A stretch of DNA of 64,000 nucleotides from Salipiger sp. CCB-MM3. GTDB taxonomy: Bacteria; Pseudomonadota; Alphaproteobacteria; Rhodobacterales; Rhodobacteraceae. Location of the stretch: the NCBI RefSeq assembly GCF_001687105.1, contig NZ_CP014596.1, forward strand, positions 799,501 through 863,500. The letters run 5' to 3'. This document shows positions 53,259 to 62,069 of the stretch, in pieces. Every line of letters begins with the position of its first letter. Within the stretch, counting starts at the first letter, position 1. The position numbers and the translations under genes are program-made. The notes under the pieces are model-generated. The model had not been told where the DNA came from. It ran no database searches and saw nothing but the letters and a program-made list of their open reading frames with translations.

Positions 53259-54029
53259 TTGAATTCAATGGCGGAACCACTCGCAGAAACGGCGACCAGG
53301 GCGAGGGAGGCGCTCGAGATCAAGCACGTCTCGGTGCTGTTCGATGGTCTCGCCGCGATCAGCGACGTCAGCCTGCGGCTCGCTCCGCGGGAAATCGTCG
53401 GCCTCGTGGGGCCGAACGGTGCCGGCAAGACCACGCTGGTCAACGTGCTCACGGGCTTTCAGAAGCCCACCAAGGGCACGCTGCATCTCGATGGCGCAGA
53501 TGCGCGTGGCTGGTCGCCGGCACGGGTACGCGGCGCGGGCGTGGCACGGACCTTCCAGGCCGGGCGGCTGTTCAAGAAGCTCGACGTGCTCGAGAACGCG
53601 CAGGTCGCCGGGATCGCAAGTGGGCTGTCGAAAGCTGCGGCACGGCGCCGGGCGCAGGACGTGCTCGAACAGGTGGGGCTGGCGGATGCGCACGACAAAA
53701 TCGCCGGCAGCCTGCCTTACACCGATCAGCGACGCCTGGACATCGCGCGGGCGCTGTGCTCGGCGCCGAAATACATCCTGCTCGACGAGCCCGCTGCCGG
53801 CATGTCGGACTCCGAATGCGAGGAATTGATGGGCATCATCCGATCCTTGCCGGCGGTCCATGGCTGTGCGGTGCTGCTGATCGAACACAACATGCATGTG
53901 GTGATGTCGCTGAGTGACCGCCTGCATGTCCTCGACGGCGGGCGGACCATCATCGAAGGACTGCCCGAGGAGGTCCAGAAACACGAGGCCTTCCTGAGCG
54001 CCTATCTCGGAGCGGAGGTGGCCGAATGA
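53259..54029 (+). CDS. Branched-chain-type ABC transporter ATP-binding protein (LivG)
   Basis: Cytoplasmic ATPase of about 256 residues. Walker A GPNGAGKTT at about 51-59, AGVARTFQAGRLFKKLDVLE as Q-loop region, and Walker B ILLDEPAAGMS. The signature reads LPYTDQRRLDIARAL, with Thr where most ABC proteins have the central Gly. A TTG at 53259 has AGGGA eight bases upstream; the ATG at 53268 is spaced poorly, so the TTG start is preferred. Overlaps LivF by ATGA. Confidence 0.9.
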   Translation: MNSMAEPLAETATRAREALEIKHVSVLFDGLAAISDVSLRLAPREIVGLVGPNGAGKTTLVNVLTGFQKPTKGTLHLDGADARGWSPARVRGAGVARTFQAGRLFKKLDVLENAQVAGIASGLSKAAARRRAQDVLEQVGLADAHDKIAGSLPYTDQRRLDIARALCSAPKYILLDEPAAGMSDSECEELMGIIRSLPAVHGCAVLLIEHNMHVVMSLSDRLHVLDGGRTIIEGLPEEVQKHEAFLSAYLGAEVAE

Positions 54030-54760
54030 CCGAACCCTATCTCAAAGTCCGCGACCTCTTCGTCAGCTATGGCCAGATCGCCGCCCTGCGCGGCGTGTCT
54101 CTCCATGTCGACCCTGGCGAGACGGTCTGCGTCGTCGGCCCGAACGGCGCTGGAAAATCGACCCTCATGGCCGCCATTGCTGGCGGCGCCCGTGCTCAAC
54201 GCGGTGGAGTCTACCTCGCGGGGCAGGACATCAGTTCCGGCAAGCCGGAAGACATTGCGCGTCGTGGCTTGTCGCTCGTGCCGGAAGGGCGCCAGATCTT
54301 CTCGACGCTGACGGTGGCAGAGAACCTCAAGCTCGGCGGCTTCATGCAGGGCAATGCCGGCAATGCGCGCTGGATGATGAATGATCTGATGGATCTCTTC
54401 CCCATCCTGCGCCAACGCGCCAACTATCCTGCGGGTCGGCTCTCGGGGGGCGAGCAGCAGATGCTAGCCATCGCCCGCGCCATCATGACCGACCCTCAGC
54501 TCATCATGATCGATGAGCCTTCGCTGGGTCTTGCGCCAAAAATCGTTGATCAGGTCTACGAGATCCTCGCCGAGATTAAGGCGCGGCGGGGAGTGACGCT
54601 TCTGATCAATGAACAGAGCTCGGCACGCGTCCTGAAATATGCCGACCGCATTTATGTACTGCGCGGCGGGCAGGTGCAGCTTTGCGACCGTGCCGAGAAC
54701 CTCACCGATGGCGAAGCGATCAAGCGCGCCTATTTCGGCTTCGACAAGGAAGGTGTCTGA
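54026..54760 (+). CDS. Branched-chain-type ABC transporter ATP-binding protein (LivF)
   Basis: Second ATPase of the importer, 244 residues. Walker A GPNGAGKST, Q-loop/RGLSLVPEGRQIFSTLTVAE, signature RLSGGEQQMLAIARA and Walker B IMIDEPSLGLAP are standard LivF. The start overlaps the livG-type stop by four bases. Confidence 0.94.
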   Translation: MTEPYLKVRDLFVSYGQIAALRGVSLHVDPGETVCVVGPNGAGKSTLMAAIAGGARAQRGGVYLAGQDISSGKPEDIARRGLSLVPEGRQIFSTLTVAENLKLGGFMQGNAGNARWMMNDLMDLFPILRQRANYPAGRLSGGEQQMLAIARAIMTDPQLIMIDEPSLGLAPKIVDQVYEILAEIKARRGVTLLINEQSSARVLKYADRIYVLRGGQVQLCDRAENLTDGEAIKRAYFGFDKEGV

Positions 54761-54761
54761 C

Positions 54762-55682
54762 ATGATTGCGTTCTTCCAGACTATTCTCGACGCACTCAGC
54801 CTCGGATCGATCTTCGCGCTGGCAGCTTTGGGCGTTGGCCTTTTGTTCGGCATCCTGAGGCTTGCCAACATCGCCCATGGCGATTTCATCACGGCCGGGG
54901 CCTACTCGCTGATCGTGCCCTTCACCTCGGTGGCAGCCGCTTCGGAGCTGTTCATCGGCAGCTGGCACTGGACCCTCGTCATCCCCACAGTCGGGATGAT
55001 CGTAGTGATCATTGCGCTGCTGACCGAACGCTTCGTGTTCCGACCCCTGCGCAATGCCTCGGCGCCGACGCTGATGATGGCGTCCTTCACCGTGAGTTAC
55101 ATCCTTCAACACATCATGCTGCTGGTCTACGGCAGCCAAGCGCGCGGGGTAAACCTCTGGTACGGGCTGACCGAACCGATCTTCATCGCCGGCCTGCGCA
55201 TCCCGATGATCCAGCTTATCACCATCGGGGTGACCGCCGCGCTGATGATTGCGCTGAGCCTCTTCCTCAAGTTCTCGCGGTTCGGCATCGAAGTGCGGGC
55301 TGCGGCCGAGGATTTCCGCATGGCGCAATATCTCGGCGTGCGGGCCAACCGGGTGATCGGTGTCGCCTTTGCGATCAGCGGCATCCTGGCGGCGGTCGTG
55401 GCACTGCTCTACCTGCCGCAGAGTGGCACTGTGAGCTACGCTTGGGGCTCTCCGTTGGCGCTCTACGCCTTCGTGGCGGTGGTCGTCGGAGGCATGGGCT
55501 CGCTCGTCGGCGCAGTGGTGGGAGGCTTTCTCATCGGTGCGGCGATCACTTTCCTTCAGGTCTACCTGCCGTCCGACCTCAAGCCCTTCCGCGATGCCTT
55601 TGCCTTCGGCTTCGTGATCCTTGCTCTGGTGGTCCGTCCCGATGGGCTCTTCCCCAACAAATCCGTCCACAAAAGGGTCTGA
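54762..55682 (+). CDS. Branched-chain-type ABC transporter permease (LivH)
   Basis: Inner-membrane permease of 306 residues, about eight hydrophobic segments. LGVGLLFGILRLANIAHGDF is the LivH hallmark; VRAAAEDFRMAQYLGVRANR and AFVAVVVGGMGSLVGAVVGG follow. AAGGAAGG precedes ATG 54762. Confidence 0.93.
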   Translation: MIAFFQTILDALSLGSIFALAALGVGLLFGILRLANIAHGDFITAGAYSLIVPFTSVAAASELFIGSWHWTLVIPTVGMIVVIIALLTERFVFRPLRNASAPTLMMASFTVSYILQHIMLLVYGSQARGVNLWYGLTEPIFIAGLRIPMIQLITIGVTAALMIALSLFLKFSRFGIEVRAAAEDFRMAQYLGVRANRVIGVAFAISGILAAVVALLYLPQSGTVSYAWGSPLALYAFVAVVVGGMGSLVGAVVGGFLIGAAITFLQVYLPSDLKPFRDAFAFGFVILALVVRPDGLFPNKSVHKRV

Positions 55683-55685
55683 TCC

Positions 55686-56759
55686 ATGCAGAATGACAAG
55701 CTGAAATCCCTGCTGGAAACGGTCTGGACCCCGTTCGGGCTGATTGCCGGACTGGCCGTCGTGTCGCTGTTTGTGCAGCTGATGGGCACGGGGACGGTGC
55801 AGAGTTTCTGGACCGAAATCCTGATCCGCATCATCTTGGTCACAGGCTTCTACATCTTCATCGGCAATTCGGGCGTCTTCGCCTTCGGTCACGCAGCTTT
55901 TGCCTGCGTCGGGGGCTATGTGGCGGCGTGGCTGTCGATGGACGCGATGTTCAAACAGATCATGCTAACGGGTTTGCCGGGCTGGGTGCAGAGCGCACAT
56001 GTCGCGCCATGGCTGGCGGTCTTCGCGGCTATGGCGGCTGCAGCCGTTGCAGCGCTTGTCGTGGGAGCAGTCATAGTGCGGCTTTCCGACATCGCCGCCT
56101 CAATCGCGACATTTGCTTTCCTGCTCGTCGTGAACCGGATCTATTCGAACTGGGACTCGGTCACCGGCGGTGCGGCACCGCTGACCAACATACCCTCGCT
56201 GGGCGGCATCTGGGCGAGCTTCGTCTTCATGGCCGGCGCCCTGGTCATCGCTTGGCTGTTCCAGCAATCGCGGTTCGGCCTGATGTTGCGGGCGAGCCGG
56301 GATGACGAGGTCGCAGCCATGGCGACAGGCATTTCGGTCTACCGCATGCGCCTCGTGGCTTTTGTGCTCTCCGGCGCGGTCATGGGCTGCGGCGGCGCGG
56401 TCTACAGCTTCTTCCTTGGCATCCTTACCGCCGACGTCTTCTACATGAGCCTGACCTTCTTGCTTCTGGTCATGCTGGTGGTCGGCGGTGCGGAAAGCCT
56501 CACGGGCGTCGTCGTTGGCGTCGTGGCAGTGAGCTGCGTTTCCGAGGTGCTGCGGCTTGGCGAGGAGGGCGTCGCGCTGCCCAATGGGGACATGCTGGCC
56601 CTGCCGCTCGGCATGCAGCAGATTTTGCTCGGAATCTTCATGGTCTTCGTGCTGATCAACCGGGCGGACGGGATCACTCGCGGTTCCGAGCTGCCCTTGC
56701 CGAAAGCCTTCCGCAAGCCGCAATCGATCGTTTCGGGCGAGCGCAAGACCGCTTCCTGA
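55686..56759 (+). CDS. Branched-chain-type ABC transporter permease (LivM)
   Basis: Inner-membrane permease of 357 residues with about nine to ten segments. NSGVFAFGHAAFACVGGYVA and MLRASRDDEVAAMATGISVY are typical LivM motifs. Last transporter gene of the unit; followed by a terminator-like hairpin. Confidence 0.93.
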   Translation: MQNDKLKSLLETVWTPFGLIAGLAVVSLFVQLMGTGTVQSFWTEILIRIILVTGFYIFIGNSGVFAFGHAAFACVGGYVAAWLSMDAMFKQIMLTGLPGWVQSAHVAPWLAVFAAMAAAAVAALVVGAVIVRLSDIAASIATFAFLLVVNRIYSNWDSVTGGAAPLTNIPSLGGIWASFVFMAGALVIAWLFQQSRFGLMLRASRDDEVAAMATGISVYRMRLVAFVLSGAVMGCGGAVYSFFLGILTADVFYMSLTFLLLVMLVVGGAESLTGVVVGVVAVSCVSEVLRLGEEGVALPNGDMLALPLGMQQILLGIFMVFVLINRADGITRGSELPLPKAFRKPQSIVSGERKTAS

Positions 56760-56779
56760 CGCCTCTGAGATTTCCAAGT

Positions 56780-56807
56780 AAGGCCCCGCCGGTGACGGTG
56801 GGGCCTT
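56780..56807 (+). terminator. Terminator after the branched-chain-type ABC genes
   Basis: AAGGCCCC (56780-56787) pairs with GGGGCCTT (56800-56807), with inner CC/GG pairing, followed by TGCGGTTT. A probable intrinsic terminator about 20 bases past the LivM stop. Confidence 0.7.
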
Positions 56808-56911
56808 TGCGGTTTCTGGCGCGCGGAGGCAACGCTTGTGGCGCGGTGGAGCGGGGCGCAGTGCTTCTGATTGGCTAGTCTGCATGGCAGATCGGCAAGA
56901 TGGAGGCTTCC

Positions 56912-58021
56912 ATGTCGCAGCGACAACTTCAGGCACAGCGCATTCTTGGGGCGGCGGATCACGCGTTGGGACAACGCCGCTTTGCCGAGGCTTTGGCCCA
57001 GTACAAGGCCGTCTTCCAGATGGGATTCGAGTCCTGGGCTATCCACGTCAACGCCGCGCAGTGCTGCAAGCGTATGGGCGATATCGAAGGAGCGTTCCGC
57101 CACTTCGAGCGGGGGTTCCGGATCAAGCGACGGCCCGACCTCTGGGCCGGAGGTGCCGCGGAGGCACGGGTGGCTGGCGATGAAGCCCGCCTGTCCCCCA
57201 CCTATTGCCGCAACCTTTCGGATCAGCTTGCGTGGCTGCGCGCACGGGGTGAGATAGATTGGTTCGATGCTGACCTTGAGGACGACCTGCGCAAGGGTGT
57301 CCTCACCGGCAAGACCCGCGCGTTGCGTGACGGTTGCAGCCATTATCCCGAGATTTCTCCGCCTTGCGAGATCCTGTCGCCAGATATGTTGATCGAGCGA
57401 GTCGAACTGTCGGGCAAGCCGGGCGACTGCTTCTACATTCTCGATAACGTGCTGACGGGAGAGGGCCGGCAGGCTCTGCTCGACCAACTGCTCAAGGCGG
57501 CCATCTGGTTCGACGTGCGCGACGAGCGCGGGTATCTCGGGGCACATCTGCACGAGGGATTCGCAACGCCTTTTGTGCTGGGGCTTGCGCACGAGATGCA
57601 GGCAACGATCAGCCGGCTCGCCGAGCCGGTGGAGGTCGCGCAGCTCTGGGCCTTCCGTTATCTGCAGGAGTCCCAAGGCATCGACATCCACGCCGATCAG
57701 GGCGACTGGAACCTCAACATCTGGCCGGTTGACGAGACCCACCTGCAGGAGGGTGACGGAGTCGGGGGCATGACGCTCTACGACCTGCGGATCGGTGAAG
57801 ACATCGCCTTCGAGGATTACAACGCGCGCCCGGAGCTGAACCGGGACCGCATTGCGGTGGCTGGGGCGGCGGAACACGTTGTGCCCTATCGTGGCAATCG
57901 CGCCGTGCTCTTCCCGTCGAAATACCTGCACAAGACCAACGCCGCGCGCTTTTCCGACAGCCACGAGGGACGGCGGATCAATGTCACGATGATGGCCGAC
58001 CGCGCCGCCGCAGCGGCGTGA
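56912..58021 (+). CDS. TPR protein with 2-oxoglutarate/Fe(II) oxygenase-like domain
   Basis: Cytoplasmic-looking protein of 369 residues in two parts. Residues 10-90 form TPR-like helices (ADHALGQRRFAEALAQYKAV, HVNAAQCCKRMGDIEGAFRH). Residues 170-365 carry the double-stranded beta-helix signature: His260-x-Asp262 (GIDIHADQGDWNLNIWPV), distal His340 (FPSKYLHKTNAA) and Arg354/355 (HEGRRINVTMM), the Fe(II)-2OG ligand order. The substrate could be a protein (hydroxylation) or the small imported molecule. GGAGG precedes ATG 56912. It lies between the ABC genes and the hydantoinase genes on the same strand, though behind a terminator. Confidence 0.78.
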   Translation: MSQRQLQAQRILGAADHALGQRRFAEALAQYKAVFQMGFESWAIHVNAAQCCKRMGDIEGAFRHFERGFRIKRRPDLWAGGAAEARVAGDEARLSPTYCRNLSDQLAWLRARGEIDWFDADLEDDLRKGVLTGKTRALRDGCSHYPEISPPCEILSPDMLIERVELSGKPGDCFYILDNVLTGEGRQALLDQLLKAAIWFDVRDERGYLGAHLHEGFATPFVLGLAHEMQATISRLAEPVEVAQLWAFRYLQESQGIDIHADQGDWNLNIWPVDETHLQEGDGVGGMTLYDLRIGEDIAFEDYNARPELNRDRIAVAGAAEHVVPYRGNRAVLFPSKYLHKTNAARFSDSHEGRRINVTMMADRAAAAA

Positions 58022-58152
58022 CCTTTCCAGACCTATGCCCTGTCGCGCCGGGACGCGCGGCGGCGGGGTGGGTCAGGTAGTTAGAATACACAAAGTTTCA
58101 AAAGAACCGGCCGGGGGGATTTGTCCTCGGCCAGCAAGGACTTGGAGGTCTC

Positions 58153-60234
58153 ATGTACCGAATTTCCGTCGACACCGGGGGCACGTTCACCGATGTCGTT
58201 GTCACCGATGATCAGGGCCGCCTGACTGTCGGCAAGGCGCTCACCACGCCCGAACGCAGCTTCACCGGCCTGTCGAACTCGATCACCAATGCTGCCGATC
58301 AACTGGGCATCTCGCTTTCGCAGCTGCTCGCCGAAACGCGGGTGATGGTCTACGGCACGACCCGGGCGACGAATGCCATCGTCGAGCGCAAGACCGCCAA
58401 GACCGCACTTCTGGTCACCGAAGGTTTCCCCGACGTTCTGGTGTTTCGCAAGGGCGGCAAACTCAACGCGCTCGAGATCAACGCCAAGGTCGAGCCGCCT
58501 TACATCCCGCGCAGCCTGACCTTCGAGATCCCCGAGAGGATGAACGCCGAAGGCGGCGTCGAGACAGCACTAGACGAGGCGAACGCGCGCGCAACGCTGG
58601 AGAAGCTGGGGCGCGTGGGCGTCGAGGCGGTGGCCGTGGCGCTGCTGTGGTCGATCGCCAACCCCGCGCACGAGCGGCGTCTGGGTGAGCTGATCGAGGA
58701 AATTCTTCCCGGCGTACCCTACACGCTGTCGTCCTCGCTGAACCCGACCATCCGAGAATATCCGCGCAGCTCGGCGACGGCGATCGACGCCTCGCTCAAG
58801 CCGTTAATGCAGAAGCATCTGCGCGACCTCAAAATTGACCTCTCCGAGGCGGGCTTCGGTGGAGAGCTGCTGATTTCCGCCTCCTCGGGCGGCGTGATGC
58901 ACATCGACGACGTGGTGCAGAAGCCGGTCTACATGGCCAAGTCCGGCCCTGCCATGGCGCCGCTCGCGGGCATCGCCTACACACGCGCCGAAGACCTCGA
59001 CGATGATGTCATCATCGTCGACACCGGTGGGACCACGTTCGACGTCAGCCTGATCCGCGATGGTGCCATCAAGTACACCCGAGAGACCTGGCTCGGCACG
59101 CCCATGGCCTCGACGATGCTCGGCATGGCGACGGTCGATATCCGCTCGGTGGGCGCGGGCGGCGGCTCGATCGCATGGGTCGATGCCGGCGGCATGTTGC
59201 GCGTCGGTCCGCATTCGGCGGGTTCGGAGCCCGGCCCGGCCTGCTATGGTCGAGGCGGTGACAAACCGACCGTGACCGACGCGGCCGTGGTGCTGGGCTA
59301 CATCGATCCCGATCGCTTCCTCGGCGGGCGTATGAAGCTCGACAAGCCCGCGGCCGAGGCCGCCATGCGCACCGTCGCCGACCGGCTGGGCAAGTCGATC
59401 TGGGAGACCGCGGGAGCGATCCTGCAGATCTCGTCGGAGATCATGATCAAGGCGATCGAAGACATCACAACCAATGACGGCGTGAACCCCGGCGACAGCA
59501 CGATCGTCGCGGGCGGCGGCGCCGCCGGCCTGAACCTGCTATCGATTGCGCGCTCGATGAAGGTCAAGAACGTGATCATTCCCAAGACGGCGGGCGCGAT
59601 CTCGGCGGCGGGCGGCCAATTCTCGGACATCGCAACGGATTTCTCCACCTCTTGCTATGCCGCGTCGAATGCCTTCGACAGCGGACAGGTGCGCGAGACG
59701 CTGAACGGGTTGCTGGCCCAGAGCGGTGAGTTCGAGAGCGGGCTGCGTGCCAAGGGCGTCGAGACTTTCCGCTATCAGCTCTTCGTCGAAGCCCGCTACG
59801 CACGGCAGCAGTGGGAACTCGAGGTCGAACTGCCCGTCGAATGGGCTCAGAGCTGTGACGACGTCGCGCTTCTCGAGAAGCTTTTCGCCGAGCAGTACAA
59901 GCGGCTCTATGCGGTCGACCGTCTTGGTACGGTGGTCGAGGCGATCAACTGGCGTCTGCGCGTCGCGGCGGTGCTGTCCTCGCCGCAGGTGTCCTGGCAG
60001 GGACCGGGCTCTGATATCGACCTAAACAGCCGCGACAACGACGCTTACTTTCTCGAGACCGGCCACACCAAGACACGGGTGATCAACGGCACGACCATCC
60101 CGCTTGGCTTCGAGATCAAGGGCCCGCTGATCATCGAAGAGCCGACCACAACCATCGTGGTCGAGCCGGGAATGACCGGGCGTCTCTCGCCTCAGGGCAA
60201 CTACATTTTCGAATTCGGAGGCACCCATGCCTAA
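58153..60234 (+). CDS. hyuA: Hydantoinase/oxoprolinase subunit A (HyuA)
   Basis: Large subunit of an ATP-dependent N-methylhydantoinase/5-oxoprolinase/acetone-carboxylase type enzyme, 693 residues. The N-terminal phosphate loop DTGGTFTDVVVTD (7-19), then GTTRATNAIVERKTAKTALL, and the second nucleotide motif VDTGGTTFDVSLI are intact. SVGAGGGSIAWVDAGGMLRV and GPACYGRGGDKPTVTDAAVV are diagnostic of HyuA. GGAGG precedes the ATG. It overlaps HyuB by eight bases. Confidence 0.92.
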   Translation: MYRISVDTGGTFTDVVVTDDQGRLTVGKALTTPERSFTGLSNSITNAADQLGISLSQLLAETRVMVYGTTRATNAIVERKTAKTALLVTEGFPDVLVFRKGGKLNALEINAKVEPPYIPRSLTFEIPERMNAEGGVETALDEANARATLEKLGRVGVEAVAVALLWSIANPAHERRLGELIEEILPGVPYTLSSSLNPTIREYPRSSATAIDASLKPLMQKHLRDLKIDLSEAGFGGELLISASSGGVMHIDDVVQKPVYMAKSGPAMAPLAGIAYTRAEDLDDDVIIVDTGGTTFDVSLIRDGAIKYTRETWLGTPMASTMLGMATVDIRSVGAGGGSIAWVDAGGMLRVGPHSAGSEPGPACYGRGGDKPTVTDAAVVLGYIDPDRFLGGRMKLDKPAAEAAMRTVADRLGKSIWETAGAILQISSEIMIKAIEDITTNDGVNPGDSTIVAGGGAAGLNLLSIARSMKVKNVIIPKTAGAISAAGGQFSDIATDFSTSCYAASNAFDSGQVRETLNGLLAQSGEFESGLRAKGVETFRYQLFVEARYARQQWELEVELPVEWAQSCDDVALLEKLFAEQYKRLYAVDRLGTVVEAINWRLRVAAVLSSPQVSWQGPGSDIDLNSRDNDAYFLETGHTKTRVINGTTIPLGFEIKGPLIIEEPTTTIVVEPGMTGRLSPQGNYIFEFGGTHA

Positions 60235-62005
60235 GGACTTCCCGGACACCGGCTTCGATCCGGTCGAACTCGCGATCATGGGCAACCGTCTCGACGCAAT
60301 CGTGCGCGAGATGACCTCGACCGTGATCCTTACCGCAAACTCCTCGGTGATCGGCATGGCGCGGGACTTCTCCTGTTCCATCCTCTCGTCCAATCACGAC
60401 ATCATCGGCGTCGCCGAGGCCCTGCCAGTGCATGCTTTTGGCTCGAACCTGCAGGGGCAGGCGATGGAGAACTTTCATCCCGGCTTCAAGGAAGGCGACG
60501 CCTTCCTCAACAACGACCCCTACAATGGCAACACCCACGCCGCGGACCATACGATCCTCGTGCCGGTGTTTTTCGAGGGCGAGCACCTGTTCACCTCGGT
60601 GGTCAAGTGCCATCAGGCGGACTGCGGTAACTCGGTGCCGACCACCTATTTCGCCGCGGCGACCGACGTCTATAATGAAGGGGCGCTGGTCTTCCCGATG
60701 GTGCAGATCCAGAAGGATTTCACCGATAACGAAGACATCATTCGGATGTGCAAGGCGCGCATCCGGGTGCCGGACCAGTGGTATGGCGATCTGCAGTCGG
60801 CACTGGCCGCGGCCCGCACCGGTGAGCGCTCGCTGAAAAAGTTCGCCGAAAAGTTCGGCGCGGAGCGGGTCAAGGCCTTCGTGAAGGCCTGGCTCGACTA
60901 TTCCGAACGCCGCGCAGCAGCGGCGATCGCCAAGCTGCCGCCCGCGACACTCGAGCGCCGCGGCAAGCTGGACGAACTGGGAGAGTTTCTGCCCGACGGT
61001 GTGGAAATTTTTGTCAAGATCACCATCGACCCAGCCGAGCAGCGCGCCATCGTCGATCTGCGCGACAACTTGGATTGCGTGAACGCCGGGGTAAATCTCT
61101 GTCAGGCCACGGCCACAGGCATGGCGATCACCGGCATCGTCAACTGCCTCGAGCATGATTTGCCGCTGAATTCCGGAACGTTCCGCCGTATCGAGGTGCT
61201 GCTGCGCGAGAACTGCGTGGTTGGCATCCCGAAGTTTCCGCACTCGGCATCTACCTCGACGACGCTCCTGGCTGACGTGATCTGCAATACGGCGCAAAGC
61301 TCGATCTCCGAGCTGGGCGATGGATACGGCCTGTCGGAATCGAACATGTTTCTGGGCGTCTCGACCGGGGTGATCTCGGGCAAGGATGAGCGCGTGGGCG
61401 ACGAGGATTACGTCAACCAGCTGTTCCTCATGGGCGGCGGCGGTCCGGCCTCGGCAACGGCGGATGGAATCGATACCTTCACCGTGATTGCCGGGGCTGG
61501 CCTGTGCTATCGCGACAGCGTCGAGATCTCGGAGCAGCGGCTGCCGCTCATCGTGAAGTCGATGAAGCTGGTGCCCGGCACCGCCGGTGCAGGCCGCCAG
61601 CGCGGCGGCGTCGCGACCCGGACCGAATTCGGCCCGCGCGGCAACGAGATGGTGGTGATGCAGGTGACCAACGGTGTTTCGACCGGACCGCGCGGCGTCC
61701 AGAAAGGGCATGACGCCTACCCGGGTGCCAACATCAAGGTCCACGCCGACGGTACCGAAGAAGTGCTGCCGGGCTATCTTCACACTGTGCTCCAGCCGGG
61801 CGAAACCATCGTCGGCTTCGACAGCGGCGGTGGCGGCTACGGCGATCCTGCGAGCCGTGATCCGCAGGCAGTGCTCTACGATGTGGCCGAGGGCTACGAG
61901 ACCGTCGAGCGGGCGCGCGACATCTACCGCGTGGCTGTGCTCCTAGATGCGGAGGGCTTCGCCAGTGGCATCGACGAAGCGGAAACCGCGCGCCTGCGCA
62001 GCTGA
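60227..62005 (+). CDS. hyuB: Hydantoinase/oxoprolinase subunit B (HyuB)
   Basis: Partner subunit of 592 residues. DPVELAIMGNRLDAIVREMT, the FHPGFKEGDAFLNNDPYNGN region with THAADHTI, and GGVATRTEFGPRGNEMVVMQ with GGGGYGDPASRDP near the C-terminus are the HyuB pattern. With HyuA it opens a cyclic amide ring at the cost of ATP. The upstream importer suggests an exogenous hydantoin, oxoproline or similar lactam as substrate. Confidence 0.92.
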   Translation: MPKDFPDTGFDPVELAIMGNRLDAIVREMTSTVILTANSSVIGMARDFSCSILSSNHDIIGVAEALPVHAFGSNLQGQAMENFHPGFKEGDAFLNNDPYNGNTHAADHTILVPVFFEGEHLFTSVVKCHQADCGNSVPTTYFAAATDVYNEGALVFPMVQIQKDFTDNEDIIRMCKARIRVPDQWYGDLQSALAAARTGERSLKKFAEKFGAERVKAFVKAWLDYSERRAAAAIAKLPPATLERRGKLDELGEFLPDGVEIFVKITIDPAEQRAIVDLRDNLDCVNAGVNLCQATATGMAITGIVNCLEHDLPLNSGTFRRIEVLLRENCVVGIPKFPHSASTSTTLLADVICNTAQSSISELGDGYGLSESNMFLGVSTGVISGKDERVGDEDYVNQLFLMGGGGPASATADGIDTFTVIAGAGLCYRDSVEISEQRLPLIVKSMKLVPGTAGAGRQRGGVATRTEFGPRGNEMVVMQVTNGVSTGPRGVQKGHDAYPGANIKVHADGTEEVLPGYLHTVLQPGETIVGFDSGGGGYGDPASRDPQAVLYDVAEGYETVERARDIYRVAVLLDAEGFASGIDEAETARLRS

Positions 62006-62026
62006 GCCTTCCTTTCCTTGCTCCCT

Positions 62027-62057
62027 GGGGTCGCGGCCGCGCCGTGGCCCCTTTTTT
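62027..62057 (+). terminator. Intrinsic terminator after hyuB
   Basis: GGGGTCGCGG (62027-62036), loop CCGCG, CCGTGGCCCC (62042-62051) with two G-T wobbles, then six Ts (62052-62057). Thirteen bases later the next gene starts, so termination here would act as a gate for it. Confidence 0.85.
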
Positions 62058-62069
62058 GATGAGGCCCAA

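Noticed and set aside
60131..61783. A 550-codon minus-strand frame opposite hyuB
   Set aside because: Antisense shadow of an unambiguous HyuB.
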